Shown here one piece after another: positions 8,946-20,288 of a DNA stretch of 24,868 nucleotides. Position 1 is the first letter of the stretch. Each line of letters starts with the position of its first letter. The notes under the pieces were generated by a model. The model saw only the letters and a list, made by a program, of their open reading frames with translations, made no database searches and was not told where the DNA came from. The position numbers were made by a program, and so were the translations under genes. Source of the DNA: Saccoglossus kowalevskii (Eukaryota; Hemichordata; Enteropneusta; Harrimaniidae); assembly GCF_000003605.2 (NCBI RefSeq), contig NW_003119441.1, forward strand, positions 2,501-27,368, written 5' to 3'.

Positions 8946-9926
8946 TTAATAATCATTCGTGTTTGCTGAATTATGATACTTTGAAAATAAAAAAACGGAC
9001 AGTAATTTGTTCATTGCGGGCACTCTAATTGGGTGTAGGAAAAACACTGGTGTTATTATAACATTTGATAACATTATTGAGCTTCGCAGTAACGTTGTAA
9101 CTTGTATATTATTAATTATAAGTGTAAACCTTACAGTGAACACAACACTTAAAAAGTTACAAAGCAAATTCAATCTGCGTTAGTCAAATAATAGCTAATG
9201 GTAATATCAATAATTGTGATATCAGTGAACCTCAAGTTGAACCACAATATAATTTAAAATTAAACAAAATCACTTTTGACTGTCACGTTTCAATTAAGTG
9301 GAGCTTTAATTACAAAATCAATTAAAATATAGATAGGTCGCGACTTCATATTTTCATGAATGACACTATCTCTCACCATCCACCGGGAGTCACGACCAAA
9401 ACATTAATTCGCTTCTTGACCATGCCATGCACCTTTAAGATATTGTTGTACATTGGTAGCGTCCGCTGGACTAAGCCAAACCTGGAAATCACAACAACAC
9501 GTAACTAGGTCAGACTGCTGACCTAATAAATATACGATAATTGTTTTATTCATTGTTGTCCGTGACAGTGACTATATTCTGCTAACCTTAGTTGGAATTG
9601 ATCGATAAGCAATTAGATACTTGTGCGCATGTTTCACAGTTCCCTTTTGACTGAGCAATTTTCATTCGCCTCAGTACAGAACGGTTCTGTCGTTCAACCT
9701 CCATTTGCATGCGGTCATGGAGGGGCTTTTCAATGCTCAATTCCGTTGTTTGATAAATATGAATATGTCTGACACAAACTAAAGATGACAATCACTAGTG
9801 ACTGACAACTGTCACTGCTGTTGATTTTATTATTGCAATTTTGTATGTGGTAATCTATCACTGCCATAACAGCATCTCAGATAGCACAGAGAACAAGACA
9901 TCGATTGCAAAATATTGCCATGGTTC
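8946..9926. other. Upstream flank of gene A with two unassigned open stretches
   Basis: This stretch may contain the promoter and 5' UTR of gene A, but no core promoter could be assigned. Two minus-strand pieces look more coding-like than their surroundings. One is 9588-9791, with EKPLHDRMQMEVERQNRSV, a charged helical stretch. The other is about 9408-9483, where an acceptor-like TTTCCAG precedes VWLSPADATNVQQYLKGAW. Neither matches a family I can name, and they are not demonstrably joined. Confidence 0.35.
9588..9791 (-). CDS. Unassigned small open frame, possible exon
   Basis: 67 codons from ATG to TAA. Residues about 18-49 (LSIEKPLHDRMQMEVERQ, then NRSVLRRMKIAQSKG) are hydrophilic and probably alpha-helical, unlike the low-complexity translations nearby. 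Acceptor-like CATCTTTAG lies inside the first codons, so a real exon could start downstream of the apparent ATG. I do not recognise the family. It could be an exon of a neighbouring gene, a piece of a mobile element, or chance. Confidence 0.25.
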   Translation of the reverse strand: MSSLVCVRHIHIYQTTELSIEKPLHDRMQMEVERQNRSVLRRMKIAQSKGNCETCAQVSNCLSINSN

Positions 9927-10257
9927 TATCAGGGGGAAAATCTTCTCCCTCTGGGTTCTCCACACGTGTCAAGGGGGAATCTCGTCTCGGCTCTATGTCA
10001 CGTCCCCTTGAGGTATGGGATCAGGAAAGTCACTTATACTTTACAGTCAAATAAGACGCACACAACGAAATACGTTTCAGCTCTCGTCTTAGTCGGTCAA
10101 TCGAGCACTCTAAGACACGGCGCCCTGGGGAAAAATCCCCAAGACTATCGCAAGGCTGGCCCAAGACTCTTAGACTGCGTCAACACTCGCCCCAAGGCTC
10201 TCCAGGACTGCTTTTGACTGAGTCTCTCGTGGAGTCTTCGCCAAGACCAACTCAAAC
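9927..10257 (+). repeat. Left arm of a 2.4-kb inverted repeat
   Basis: It runs from TATCAGGGGG through GGTTCTCCAC, CGTCCCCTTGAGGTA, AAAGTCACTTA, TTTACAGTCAAATA, CGTTTCA, CTCTCGTCTTAGTCGGTCA, CGCCCTGGGGAAAA and CGCCAAGACCAACT. Each block recurs, reverse-complemented and in mirrored order, at 12331-12001. The inner part contains diverged copies of CAAGACTC. A 24-bp extension of the arm (10546-10570) is separated from it by 288 bp (10258-10545) that the right arm lacks. No transposase frame is visible. Confidence 0.9.
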
Positions 10258-10545
10258 TCTTTATTCATTTTCAAAACTCTAACCAATTACAATGCAGTAA
10301 AAAGACTAGGGCGTAACCTTCAATCATAAAGCCAATCACACTAAGTACTGAATACGTCATATCTTTTGATTAATCGTTCACTACATTAATAACTATGGAA
10401 ATCAACTGTCAGAATCTTAGTCAGAATGGCGGCGGTTATCTGGTAATTAGTTCCAAATCACTGAGCCAAGTTCCGTCCAAAACTTCAAATAGGCCCGACA
10501 GACATAACACAGCAATTCGCTAATAATCAGCTAATTAAGTCGGTT

Positions 10546-10570
10546 AACAGATACGCAAAAACAAATTCAT
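10546..10570 (+). repeat. Displaced inner end of the left inverted arm
   Basis: AACAGATACGCAAAAACAAA followed by TTCAT is the exact reverse complement of 11976-12000, which is contiguous with the right arm. This shows that the left arm was split by 288 bp (an insertion here, or a deletion in the right arm). Confidence 0.85.
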
Positions 10571-11975
10571 GACAGTTCTTGTGGTCATGGGGTACTTTGT
10601 ATTGGTTCGGGGGATGAGAGGTCTGGTTTACATTACCTGGCCACCAAATCTAGTCGAGTGTCATTCAAGAGCTAGTGTTAATGTTACCGTAGTTACCATG
10701 GTATGACAAACCACGAACCTCTCAAGACCAATTTTCCATACAGCTCAATACGAGTGCATGAACTGCTTACAGTTAGATTTCTCTCAAAAATTGTACACGA
10801 TACAATGTCTGAATTCATGGTCTTGAAATTCTCAATTCAAGGTCAACATTTCAATGGAGATATCATGAATTGGTGACACAATTTAGCTCTAATGTTTTAA
10901 CAGTTTTTACTATATCGAATTTTCATTCATGAATTGAATACTCTTTTGCAAATACCTGATAACATTTCTTGGTCTTAACCTTTGTACATTTCATCTTATG
11001 CAGGACTAATTTCTGTACCTCTGTGCACTCTTTTTTTATGTACGTGTGTAAATGTACTTTGTTCTATGTATATTGTTATATGTCCATTGTGGAAATATCT
11101 ACGACTAATTTGATTAGTGGATGGGTATGTCAGTGATTCTTTAACAGCAGACTCTTTTTCAATTTGGTATTGCAGTGGCGTTCTCAGTTCCTTTGACTGG
11201 AATATATTTGACAATGAAAATATGTGGTTGTAATCATAATATCAGTCTTTAAATTCATGCAAATCTTGTACAATGGGAGTAGTTCAGGCAGTGAGCTTCA
11301 GTGGTTGTTGATCAGCAGGGATTACTGCACAGCACGTCTGCATATGTACCACTGTATAGGGTACAGCTCGCTGGAGTCCGGAATCAGCATCACAAGATGT
11401 TACAGGATCAAGTCAGGCGACCTTCCTGACTAAAGATTTTCACGTCTCAACTCAAATACTCTAGCTAATTTATGGCCATGGAAATAAAATGTATCTAACG
11501 AAATGATTGGCTATCTCGAAATAACGGACCAATCAGTGTATCAAGAATGCCCATTTTGGTAATGGGATAGACCACTTTTTATCCAAGCTCTACCACTTTA
11601 AAGTAGGAGACTCCGGTCAATGATGTCATATTTATTTTCATTGTTAACAAGGCTGGTCTCAGCACATTCCAAATGCAACCGGCCTTTAACACCGGACCCA
11701 GGTACGCTATGCCAAATGATGGTCACCACACTTATCATTCACAACAACTTATTTAATAATTAATCAGTCTTATGATTTCTAATACACAAAATTATAAATT
11801 ATAAAGTCAGTCACGTCTGTGCCGAGTGCACGTCACCTAGGGAGAATGTACAGACTAATTGTAACAAAACGAGGTCCACTTTGTTTGTAACCAGCAAGTT
11901 AGATAAGCCAAATCCAATCAACTCAATTTTTCACCGAATACTTCAGGTACACTCTCACCTGTGTAACGTATTGTG
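10571..11975. other. Interior between inverted arms, no gene recognised
   Basis: Short open frames at 10996-11214 (-) and 11224-11433 (+) have no recognised domain. No DDE, RNaseH-like or Helitron motif is visible. If this is a transposon it is non-autonomous. Confidence 0.5.
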
Positions 11976-12331
11976 ATGAATTTGTTTTTGCGTATCTGTT
12001 GTTTTAGTTGGTCTTGGCGAGTACACCAGGACAGAGGCAGTCGAGAGAGAGTCTAGAGAGTCTTGGCGAGTCTTGACGCAGTCTAGAGAGAGTCTTGGGA
12101 CAGCCTTGCGAAAGTCTTGGGGACTTTTCCCCAGGGCGCTGTGTCTTATAGAGTGCTCGACTGACCGACTAAGACGAGAGTTGAAACGTATTTGGTTGTG
12201 TGCGTCTATTTGACTGTAAAGCTTAAGTGACTTTCCCGATCCCGTACCTCAAGGGGACGCGATAGAGAGACGAGACGAGATTCCCCCTGACACGCGTGGA
12301 GAACCCCAGAGGAGAGGAATTACCCCTGATA
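11976..12331 (-). repeat. Right arm of a 2.4-kb inverted repeat
   Basis: The reverse complement aligns with 9927-10257 plus 10546-10570. The inner half is rich in tandem-like AGTCTTGGCGAG, AGTCTAGAGAG and AGTCTTGGG motifs. The outer end is near CCCCTGATA at 12323-12331. Beyond it the right side carries about 20 bp not seen on the left before ATGGCAAT (12360-12367), which may extend the similarity. Confidence 0.9.
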
Positions 12332-13485
12332 GTATACACGATAGTGGAACAACCAATAATGGCAATAGACTATTATATAACAATATTCAAAACAGTGGCA
12401 CCTGAATTGCGGTAATATGCACAAATCATATACCCCGGTAGAAATAGATTAAGTGCTGATCATAGTGCTGATCATAGTAATGGGCAGCACATGTTCGCAG
12501 ATACATTTAACTATATAAAATACAATTAACAAATCACTACAGTTCACTATAATCTCTTCATATATAGGAAATAATTGCGACAGCAAGGTAGTTATCCAGC
12601 TTGACAACACGGTTGTTTGTAGCCAACGCCAAGATCCTGGTTATACGTGTTCCGAGTTTACCAATTTCTCCTACGTGGCACGTCCCATTACGGCGCAAAA
12701 ATATAGCCCGACAACTCTGCAACTGAATTTAAATTACAGTCTTAGTGCAAGCCAACTTTTTCCCACGTGTCAAATTTGGAATGACACATTGTGGAAATAG
12801 CAACATAAATATACAGTTCAATAAATATAAATTATATACATTTCACTACAAAACCGAGTAACGATATCATTAAATGTTGTCAGATAAGACATAAAGAAAG
12901 AACTAGTTTACAAAGTATGGCATAGAAATACGGTACGCGTCGTATTTGCAAGCTCCGACGTGCCGGTAGCGATAAATACTAAAATAAATGTACTAATTAC
13001 AAATATATACAACCTTTAGTAAAAGTAATGGTTTACTAAATACCTGAATTTAAATTACAGTTTTAGTGCAAGCTTTAACGACCGACTGCTGGCAAGACAA
13101 TTATGTGGCTCACAAAAAGCGACAGGCAACCACTCCACATGGTGACCGACCAACAAGTGAAAAAGGATTCAGAGAGCGCAATGCACCATGGGGCGAAACA
13201 ACCCAACATTTGCATATAAACCTTGTTACCAAACGCTTCAGCGTGGTATTAAGAATTTGTTTTCTGGGTTGGGTGATAACAGGGTGGAAATGGTTTCACA
13301 TATGGGGGTAATTCCTGGAATTGCAATAGAGAGGGTTCAGGCCAAAATACATATATAGTGTTTTCATGTTTTGTCTGATATTTCTGTGGTATTCTGCTGC
13401 TGTAACTAATGCAAGATTTGTTCTGAAATTCAGTGTATGTGTGCACTCCGGGGTTATTCGTTTTTTGCTGAAACACCCTATTTTT
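12332..13485. other. Intergenic, contains a 30-bp direct repeat pair
   Basis: CTGAATTTAAATTACAGT, then TTAGTGCAAGC, occurs at 12722-12751 and 13044-13073 with one mismatch, 322 bp apart. A GTGCTGATCATA doubling lies near 12453-12477. The plus-strand open frame at 13066-13311 starts inside the second repeat copy and has no recognised domain. No gene is supported. Confidence 0.6.
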
Positions 13486-13928
13486 NNNNNNNNNNNNNNN
13501 NNNNNNNNNNNNNNNNNNNNNNNNNNNNNNNNNNNNNNNNNNNNNNNNNNNNNNNNNNNNNNNNNNNNNNNNNNNNNNNNNNNNNNNNNNNNNNNNNNNN
13601 NNNNNNNNNNNNNNNNNNNNNNNNNNNNNNNNNNNNNNNNNNNNNNNNNNNNNNNNNNNNNNNNNNNNNNNNNNNNNNNNNNNNNNNNNNNNNNNNNNNN
13701 NNNNNNNNNNNNNNNNNNNNNNNNNNNNNNNNNNNNNNNNNNNNNNNNNNNNNNNNNNNNNNNNNNNNNNNNNNNNNNNNNNNNNNNNNNNNNNNNNNNN
13801 NNNNNNNNNNNNNNNNNNNNNNNNNNNNNNNNNNNNNNNNNNNNNNNNNNNNNNNNNNNNNNNNNNNNNNNNNNNNNNNNNNNNNNNNNNNNNNNNNNNN
13901 NNNNNNNNNNNNNNNNNNNNNNNNNNNN
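13486..13928. other. Assembly gap (443 N)
   Basis: A run of Ns. Open frames that cross it are artefacts. Confidence 1.
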
Positions 13929-14668
13929 TGGAAAGAGGCTATTCCATTTCACGCAAGAATAATTGGGAGTAGAATATGTGAATGATTGTATCAACAGAGA
14001 TGTGTATACTGAAAAGTAATATCTATCCTTCGTTTGCATCGCTGAGTATTTCTGTTTTTGTATACTGGTTTAAATTTTTTTAATTTGCATGATTTGCAAT
14101 GTTTTTTTTTATTAAAACGCCCCTAATGGTTGAATCTCGGGTTTGAAGGAGAATGTAACAGCACACCACATGGTTCGTTTGAATACAATGGTGAAGGGTT
14201 GGTACGATAGGGCACCGTCCGATCTCGATAGAATGTTTCAAATCAGTCATACGTAGTTTAAATTAAGTTAAAAGTTCCTCCACAGAATTATGGATTAGCA
14301 AACATACCGTGCAACTGTAGTACTCTACTGACGGAATGACTTTCGTCGACAGCGATCGTCGCTGAGCTGCACGCTACAACTTCGCTTGTGATGTTGCTTG
14401 TTAGCCGTGGATTGAGTGAATCTTGATTATTCATTTGGCGTTGGTAATCTTTATTTGGAACTGGGTAACGTCGCCAGCAGAAACCTCCTGGTACTTTGAT
14501 GTTGATGGTCTATGATAAAACTCAGTCAACATACATCAAGTTCTCCCAATCGTAGTATTCCATGTAATGTACACCTAATACGCCAAACATGGTGCTGAAC
14601 GATTTGAACTGGATAAAAAATAGCAGACGAAAATGTGTTACTACCTTATACTAAAATATATTTGGATA
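13929..14668. other. No feature recognised
   Basis: Unique-looking AT-rich sequence. No exon, repeat or RNA gene is visible. Confidence 0.5.
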
Positions 14669-14953
14669 TTTAGAGTACTAACAAATTCCAACTTATGGTC
14701 CGGTTAGACTTAAAATACACCACGAATATTCACTTTTGAGATATAATTTTTGATATGTGCTGGTTCTTGGATATCTAAGCTTCGTCGTCCTGTACTTCGT
14801 TTAGTAATTCGAACTTCCCAGTTTGCGTAAAGGGGAGAGTTTCGCGATTTTGACATCGAAAATGCCTTTGCTTCATTATTTGCTGGGGGCGGCCGCTTAG
14901 GTATGTGCTCTGTATATTACAGCACATGAACCTAAAAACGTTAGGTAATCAAA
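14669..14953 (+). repeat. Dispersed repeat family 1, copy 1
   Basis: It runs from GTACTAACAAATTCC to GTTAGGTAATCAAA and includes CACGAATATTCACTTTTGAG, GTCGTCCTGTACTTC and TTTAGTAATTCGAACTTCCC. It matches 16959-17240 in the same orientation at roughly 80% identity by eye. No coding capacity or terminal repeats were seen, so its class is unknown (SINE or MITE relic, or segmental duplication). Confidence 0.9.
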
Positions 14954-16110
14954 CAAAAATGACGTTGTACTGAAGTCCAAAAAGTACGTTCAAGGTCTTC
15001 ATTTTTTTCGTAGCATAAAAACGATTTACTCCCTCGCTTATTGTGACACCCTCAAATCAACTGATTTCCATTCCCCTCAAGAGTCAAAATGGTATGTGCC
15101 TCCATTTTGGCTCGGACTGGAAAAACTCTTTTTTGCTTGATGAGTTCATTTGCCTTCTATTACATTAACATTTTGGTTCAAATCCATGTAGCTATCGCCG
15201 CAAATTCAAGAAATCTTACATTTCTTTGTCAACTAACATGCTGGAAATCAAATTAGCATAACAATGCTTTCGAAGGTTGTTGCCATTATATTCCACAGCT
15301 TTCCACACTTGTGCCACACCACGTACAATTAAAACATTTAAACCTTTGTTGGGAAATTCACGTGTAAATTGCATTTTTAAGTCGCATACCATAAATTGCG
15401 TTTTACAGTCCCTCAAGTTTGTTACAAAGAATGTAGTCGCACTTGAGATAACCAGAACATTTGTTTCAAACGTTCGTCGTTAAATTCACGTTTAAAATCG
15501 TTGTTGACCTTTGTGAATTGGTGATAAGCAAACAATCATGGTAGATTGGCTCGACTTTCTGTCGATCGGAAACGCAAGTGAGATAAGACCCGATTTTCAT
15601 AGACGCAGGTCGTTTAGATCAGACGGTTACTTTTGTTTCAGGTTCGTCGTTGTTTTGGGTGAATATAGAACATGTTCACGTCGCTGTACGTTAAAACACA
15701 CTCTCGAACTTGACAACATTCACTTACGACCACTATGATTGACGATTCGATTGCTGACCGGGACAACTGCATTTACTGTTCATTTCTATGCAATATAACA
15801 TCATATCCATGCTGTGGGCGGCGAAGGCTGACAGATTGTTTTGGTTCTGTGGCCGGCTCTCATGGCACGGGCAACCGACTTTTTTTTACTATTCTGACGT
15901 GTTCTAGGCTGTATATAACAGACACTGACAAGTAAGTAGGTTGGTACTAGTAAACGGCCTGGGACATAGTCAATATAGGAGCCTGAATCAGTTAGGCCCT
16001 GAAAATAGCGTCATCGCACAGTATTCCATTAATGAACGAAGTTCACATAACAATCTTATGCCTACAAATCATCCCATAATTATTAACAAATTGTTACTAG
16101 CTTATACTAA
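14954..16110. other. Between repeats; one unassigned open frame
   Basis: On the minus strand, 15216-15478 is open for about 87 codons. It includes MQFTREFPNKGLNVLIVRG, then QVWKAVEYNGNNLRKHCYAN, with balanced amino acid composition. I recognise no family, see no clear splice signals, and cannot tell an exon from chance. The plus-strand frames at 15538-15738 and 15735-15935 show nothing recognisable. Confidence 0.35.
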
Positions 16111-16240
16111 AACAATCCGGTAGACTGGTTGGCGATCGGCTTCGCTCAAAAAAAAGCAACATGTTTTCAGCTGTTGCCACGGTAGGCACCGGGCACCGTA
16201 TACGAAGTTCACCAATAAAACACTCAGTCTTTAGAAGTCA
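16111..16240 (+). repeat. Dispersed repeat family 2, copy 1
   Basis: AACAATCCGGTAGACTGGTTGGCG, broken here as AACAA-CCGGTAG and CTGGTTGGCG, then AACATGTTTT, GCTGTTGCCACGGTAGG, CCGGGCACC, TATACGAA and AGAAGT. It matches 18022-18185 in order. The GCTGTTGCCA-GG core also appears at 16744-16765 (GGCTGTTGCTATGGCAACGG). Confidence 0.8.
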
Positions 16241-16474
16241 CTTTATTTTATTGCTAGGACGTATTCTGCTGTTAAATTTAATATTTACAACCGTTTTGCA
16301 ATAGTATTTTCTAGATTGAAGGCAGCATTTACAGTTCATTCAAAGTTCAAAGTTGCATTGGGATTATGTTGATACAATGTCGGTGCCGGTGATCTCTTAC
16401 TGGTGTGCAGGCAACATAGCCAAAATAAAAAGCATGATCATTTAAACACTGATATTACAAGACTGGTAAGAGGT

Positions 16475-16870
16475 AATAAATTTGGGGCGAAAGTATTCCA
16501 ATTAGTGACGGTACGACCTGCCTGTCAAGTATGAACAAAATCAGCCAAGCCAAAAAAATCACAGAAGTGTTAAAAAGCAATTCTTGGTGAACAGTGACCC
16601 CAACTTTAATGAAAACAAATTCAAATAGTAACTTTGTGTCTACACTCAAGCTGAGTAGAATGAGCTATGTTAGGGGTGTTTTATCCCATATTTGTAGGAG
16701 GAGATACATTTGGCGCGAAGCTATCCAATCCAGCTATTTTTTTGGCTGTTGCTATGGCAACGGTGGGCCAATTTTTTTTCCCAGATTTTTTCTAATAACT
16801 AGGGTGAAGGTGTGACCTACCCGCTATTTTTGAGCGAAATCGGCCAAGGCAAAAAAAATGACAGAGGAAA
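16475..16870. repeat. Two diverged direct copies of a ~100-bp segment
   Basis: TTTGGGGCGAA, then GACCTGCCTG and AATCAGCCAAGCCAAAAAAA (16481-16565), recurs as TTTGGCGCGAA, then GACCTACCCG and AATCGGCCAAGGCAAAAAAA (16710-16865). The second copy carries extra sequence, including the repeat family 2 core. Confidence 0.7.
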
Positions 16871-16958
16871 TAATACCTGAAAACACTGGAAATCACACAC
16901 ATACAAACCTTAAGTGATTTTAAGGGCAATCCTAGCGGAGCGTATCGCCAATATGTTA

Positions 16959-17240
16959 TTTAAAGTACTAACAAATTCCCACTTCCGGTCCGATTAGAAT
17001 TAGAAAACACCACGAATATTCACTTTTGAGATTTTTGGTATGCATTGGTTCTTGGATATTTCAGCTTTGTCGTCCTGTACTTCATTTAGTAATTCGAACT
17101 TCCCAGATTGTGTCAAATCGGAGGGTTTCTTGATTTCGATATCAAAACCGCCTTGGCTTAACTATTTGCTGGAGGGACAGCCGCTTAGGTACGTGCTCTG
17201 CAGCTTGCAGGCATGAACCTAAACATGTTAGGTAATCAAA
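16959..17240 (+). repeat. Dispersed repeat family 1, copy 2
   Basis: Direct copy of 14669-14953, about 2.29 kb downstream, with scattered substitutions and short indels. Confidence 0.9.
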
Positions 17241-18021
17241 TTCACGGATTCAATGTTGTCAATTCCTAATACTGCTAAATCGCCAGTTGTGAACTTTATC
17301 AGGATTCCCGTATACACATCATTCTAGCAAGGAAAAATATTGATTACTGTTGTGCAGCTTATATAATAAAATATGAAATAATTAATATTTCATTTGTGTT
17401 AGTATATCTCTTTTTATTAAAATATGTACACATGCGAAATACGCCTTTGAGAAGTATTACTGATGAATACTTTATATTGCAATTTCTTTCAATTTGAATT
17501 AGTTGTATTACAATGCATTAGTAAATAATAATATTTATTGCATATTTAGAAATACAGTATTTCTATCAGTACAGTAGCAATAAAAGTATAATAAATATAA
17601 ATAATGTAAATATATATATTCCTTTATTTCATTGTTGAGACTGAGTTATACAGCTTGTTACGTACTACAATTTATCTATATTGGAAAACGGTTCTGAGGA
17701 TTATTAATTTCAATGAACAATATTCAACTTTCCTTTGCAACGCCAATAAGATCATAATGATAATGTTTATTGGTTTTTGAAACTAGAGGCATTATCAGAG
17801 CATGGGTCTTATTTTGGAACTCCTGCCAGGATGGTATTCCCAGAATAGTGCCAGTTGTTGAAGAAACATAAAACTTTAATTCCCAACAAGGATGAAAGGA
17901 CCAGTTACTGAGACAAAGCCCTACTCCCCGCGAAACCCTGTAGATACGAAACCCAATTACCGCGAAAGCCACTCACCGCGAAGGTACTAGTGTACAAAAT
18001 AAAAAATACTTCGGTCAATGA
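17241..18021. other. AT-rich intergenic, no feature recognised
   Basis: Very AT-rich from 17340 to 17640. Near 17925-17985 a short ACCGCGAAAG-like motif is repeated. The minus-strand frame at 17724-17972 has no recognised domain. Confidence 0.5.
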
Positions 18022-18185
18022 AAACAAGCCGGTAGGCTGGTTGGCGCGCCGCTCCGCTAAAAAACAAACAACATGTTTTGGCTGTTACCATGGTAGGACA
18101 TGAACGTCGGTTCATAACTAAAACCGGGCACCTTATACGAATATGCAAATTAGTTTTAGTCCAAATAAGTGACTGCCCAGAAGTA
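18022..18185 (+). repeat. Dispersed repeat family 2, copy 2
   Basis: Shares AACAAGCCGGTAG, CTGGTTGGCG, AACATGTTTT, GGCTGTTACCATGGTAGG, CCGGGCACC and ATACGAA with 16111-16240, with about 25 extra bases in the middle. Confidence 0.8.
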
Positions 18186-19185
18186 CCATTACTGTTGTTC
18201 AAATTTCATTTCACTCGGCCAAGTATATTCATGTACCCCAAGGGTAAAATATCGCACTTCTAATTATTGTTTATTTCTGCTATGTTTCGAAAACGCTGCT
18301 GAAAGGACTACTTTGTTTGCATATGGGGTGTGGAAATACCGATTTTGATTTTAGAGACGAATCAAAATAAACTGCAGTACATATGTAATAATGTGGTATA
18401 CTTCATTTCCACTGAAAACATTTTTCCACTGAAATAAATTCCAGTGAAAATGCCATTTCCCTCATATTATATTGAGACACAGCACAGTGAAAATTGGATT
18501 CACATGTAATGCTTGAAAACGTTTCAGCGAAAATAAATTAAGTGAAATTCTATGCGACTTCATGAGAGTTAGAATGAATAAATTATACGACACCCGATCC
18601 TACCACTCCATAAACAAAGTAACTACACTCCCAAAACATCCTTTCACTCACGGTTACTACCGTGTTTCACCAGTGTATTCTATTTGACTTCAAGAAAAAT
18701 TGAAATAAATTATATGACAACAAACTTAATTATAATTTAGCCTCCAGTTCAGCACTGATTAATAAAATACCTAGTCTTTATGCCAACTTGAAGTTATTCA
18801 TTGCCTACATCAGTGACTTCAAAATATATGTTTCAATCCCAGGAATTTCACTTGCTATTAATTGCATGGGACTGACAGTCTTTCATGATTTTCTATTATA
18901 ATGTCAATTTCTTACGATTACTCGGAACATGAAGCTGTAACCACAGACCGTCTATCCTGGTATAAACACCGGTTAGACAGTCTTTAACTATGCATGTGAA
19001 GCCAGCTGAGAGATATATCCAATCCTATAGATTTCTCATTGTTTAGTAACTATTTGCTGCAAATGCAACAAAAATCTATAATGTAATATTACCATATACG
19101 AGGCGCGGAATGTAAATTTATTATTTTGTGTATACTAGAAGAAAACGTACTAATAATTCAAAATTACGTACGTATTGGAGGCCGT
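18186..19185. other. No feature recognised
   Basis: AT-rich sequence with scattered CCACTGAAA or CAGTGAAAA words between 18410 and 18540. There is no gene-like open frame. Confidence 0.5.
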
Positions 19186-19595
19186 GGCGTGTGTGTTTTA
19201 AAATGTGTGCATTTTTTAAAAAAACGGCGTGACTGTGCGTTTTAATGGTATGTGCTTTAAAAAATCATGTGTGTGTATTAAATGGCGTGGGTGTTTTAAA
19301 AAACGTGTGTTTTAAAAATAACGTGTGTGTTTTTAAAAATGGCGTGTGTTTAAAAATGACGTGTGTGTTTAAAAACGACGTGTGTGTTTTTAAAAATGGC
19401 GCGTGTTTAAAACGACGTGTGTGTTTTTAAAGATGGCGTGTGTTTAAAAACGACGTGCGTGTTAAAAAATGACGTGTGTGTTTTTAAAAATGGCGTGTGT
19501 GTTTAAAAATGACGTGTGTGTTTTTAAAAATGACGTGTGTGTTAAAAACGACGTGTGTTAAAAAATGACGTGTGTGTTTTTAAAAATGGAGTGTG
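19186..19595. repeat. Degenerate GTGTGTTTTTAAAAATGACGT array
   Basis: About twenty irregular copies of a 17-22-bp unit: an (A/G)CGTGTGTG block, a TTTTTAAAAA block, then TGGC or TGAC. The unit length varies, mostly in the T/A runs. The plus-strand frame at 19245-19430 (VCVFKNDVCVFKNG) is only this repeat translated. Confidence 0.9.
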
Positions 19596-19611
19596 TGAGG
19601 TCGAATGAAAA

Positions 19612-19765
19612 TTTCGTATGTGTGAAAAGAAAAAAAACGCGTGGATTAACTTATTTACGTCTGTGAGGGCGCTGTTTTGAATAGATTTTTTTCCGTATGT
19701 GTGTGCAAAAAAATCGCGTGCATTAACCTATTCACGCCTGTGGAGGCGTCGTCTCAAGTGGTAGC
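19612..19765 (+). repeat. ~80-bp tandem duplication next to the array
   Basis: CGTATGTGTG, an A-run, CGCGTGGATTAAC, TATTTACG, CTGTGAGGGCG (from 19615) is followed by CGTATGTGTG, an A-run, CGCGTGCATTAAC, TATTCACG, CTGTGGAGGCG (from 19693). Confidence 0.8.
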
Positions 19766-20288
19766 CATTTTCGTTTGTGGATTTCTATAACGTCAATAAG
19801 ATACGTAAAAAGGAACTTGTCCAGCACGAACATTTTATTCATTTTGCCCTATAAATTTACCGACACTGTGTATACCTCAGAGACCTGGTGATTTATTCGT
19901 GTGGTTGGTTGCTGAAGACAATGCGTGGACGTCTGGTACAATGGGGCAGAACAAAGTACTCATACTGGTCTCACGGGCGCTTGGAACGTTTCTTGGATAA
20001 TAAAAAATGACCTAAAGTAGGCTCGGCATATTTAGTCAGTCGCCGGTACATTTGCCTACCACTCATATAATAACAGTCGATCGATTGTTTCTACCGATAT
20101 CATGCTTGAGTTGTGTGAAGCGGATAGATAAAAATCGTGAAAAAGACCCACTTGGGATTTTCAGATCTGGAAAAAAAATTATGTGCATACTCGGAGGAGA
20201 CTTGTTCATCAACCTGCCAAGTTTCACTGATATCTGCTGTAGAATTTCTGAGAAAATGTTGGAGACGGAAAAAGGAATATGAATTATA

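Noticed and set aside
9915-10217. 100-codon plus-strand frame in the left inverted arm
   Set aside because: It lies wholly in repeat sequence. I recognise no domain in it, and it has the look of a chance frame in a non-coding inverted arm.
13296-14039. Open frames crossing the N run
   Set aside because: The frame is unknown over 443 Ns, so these are artefacts.
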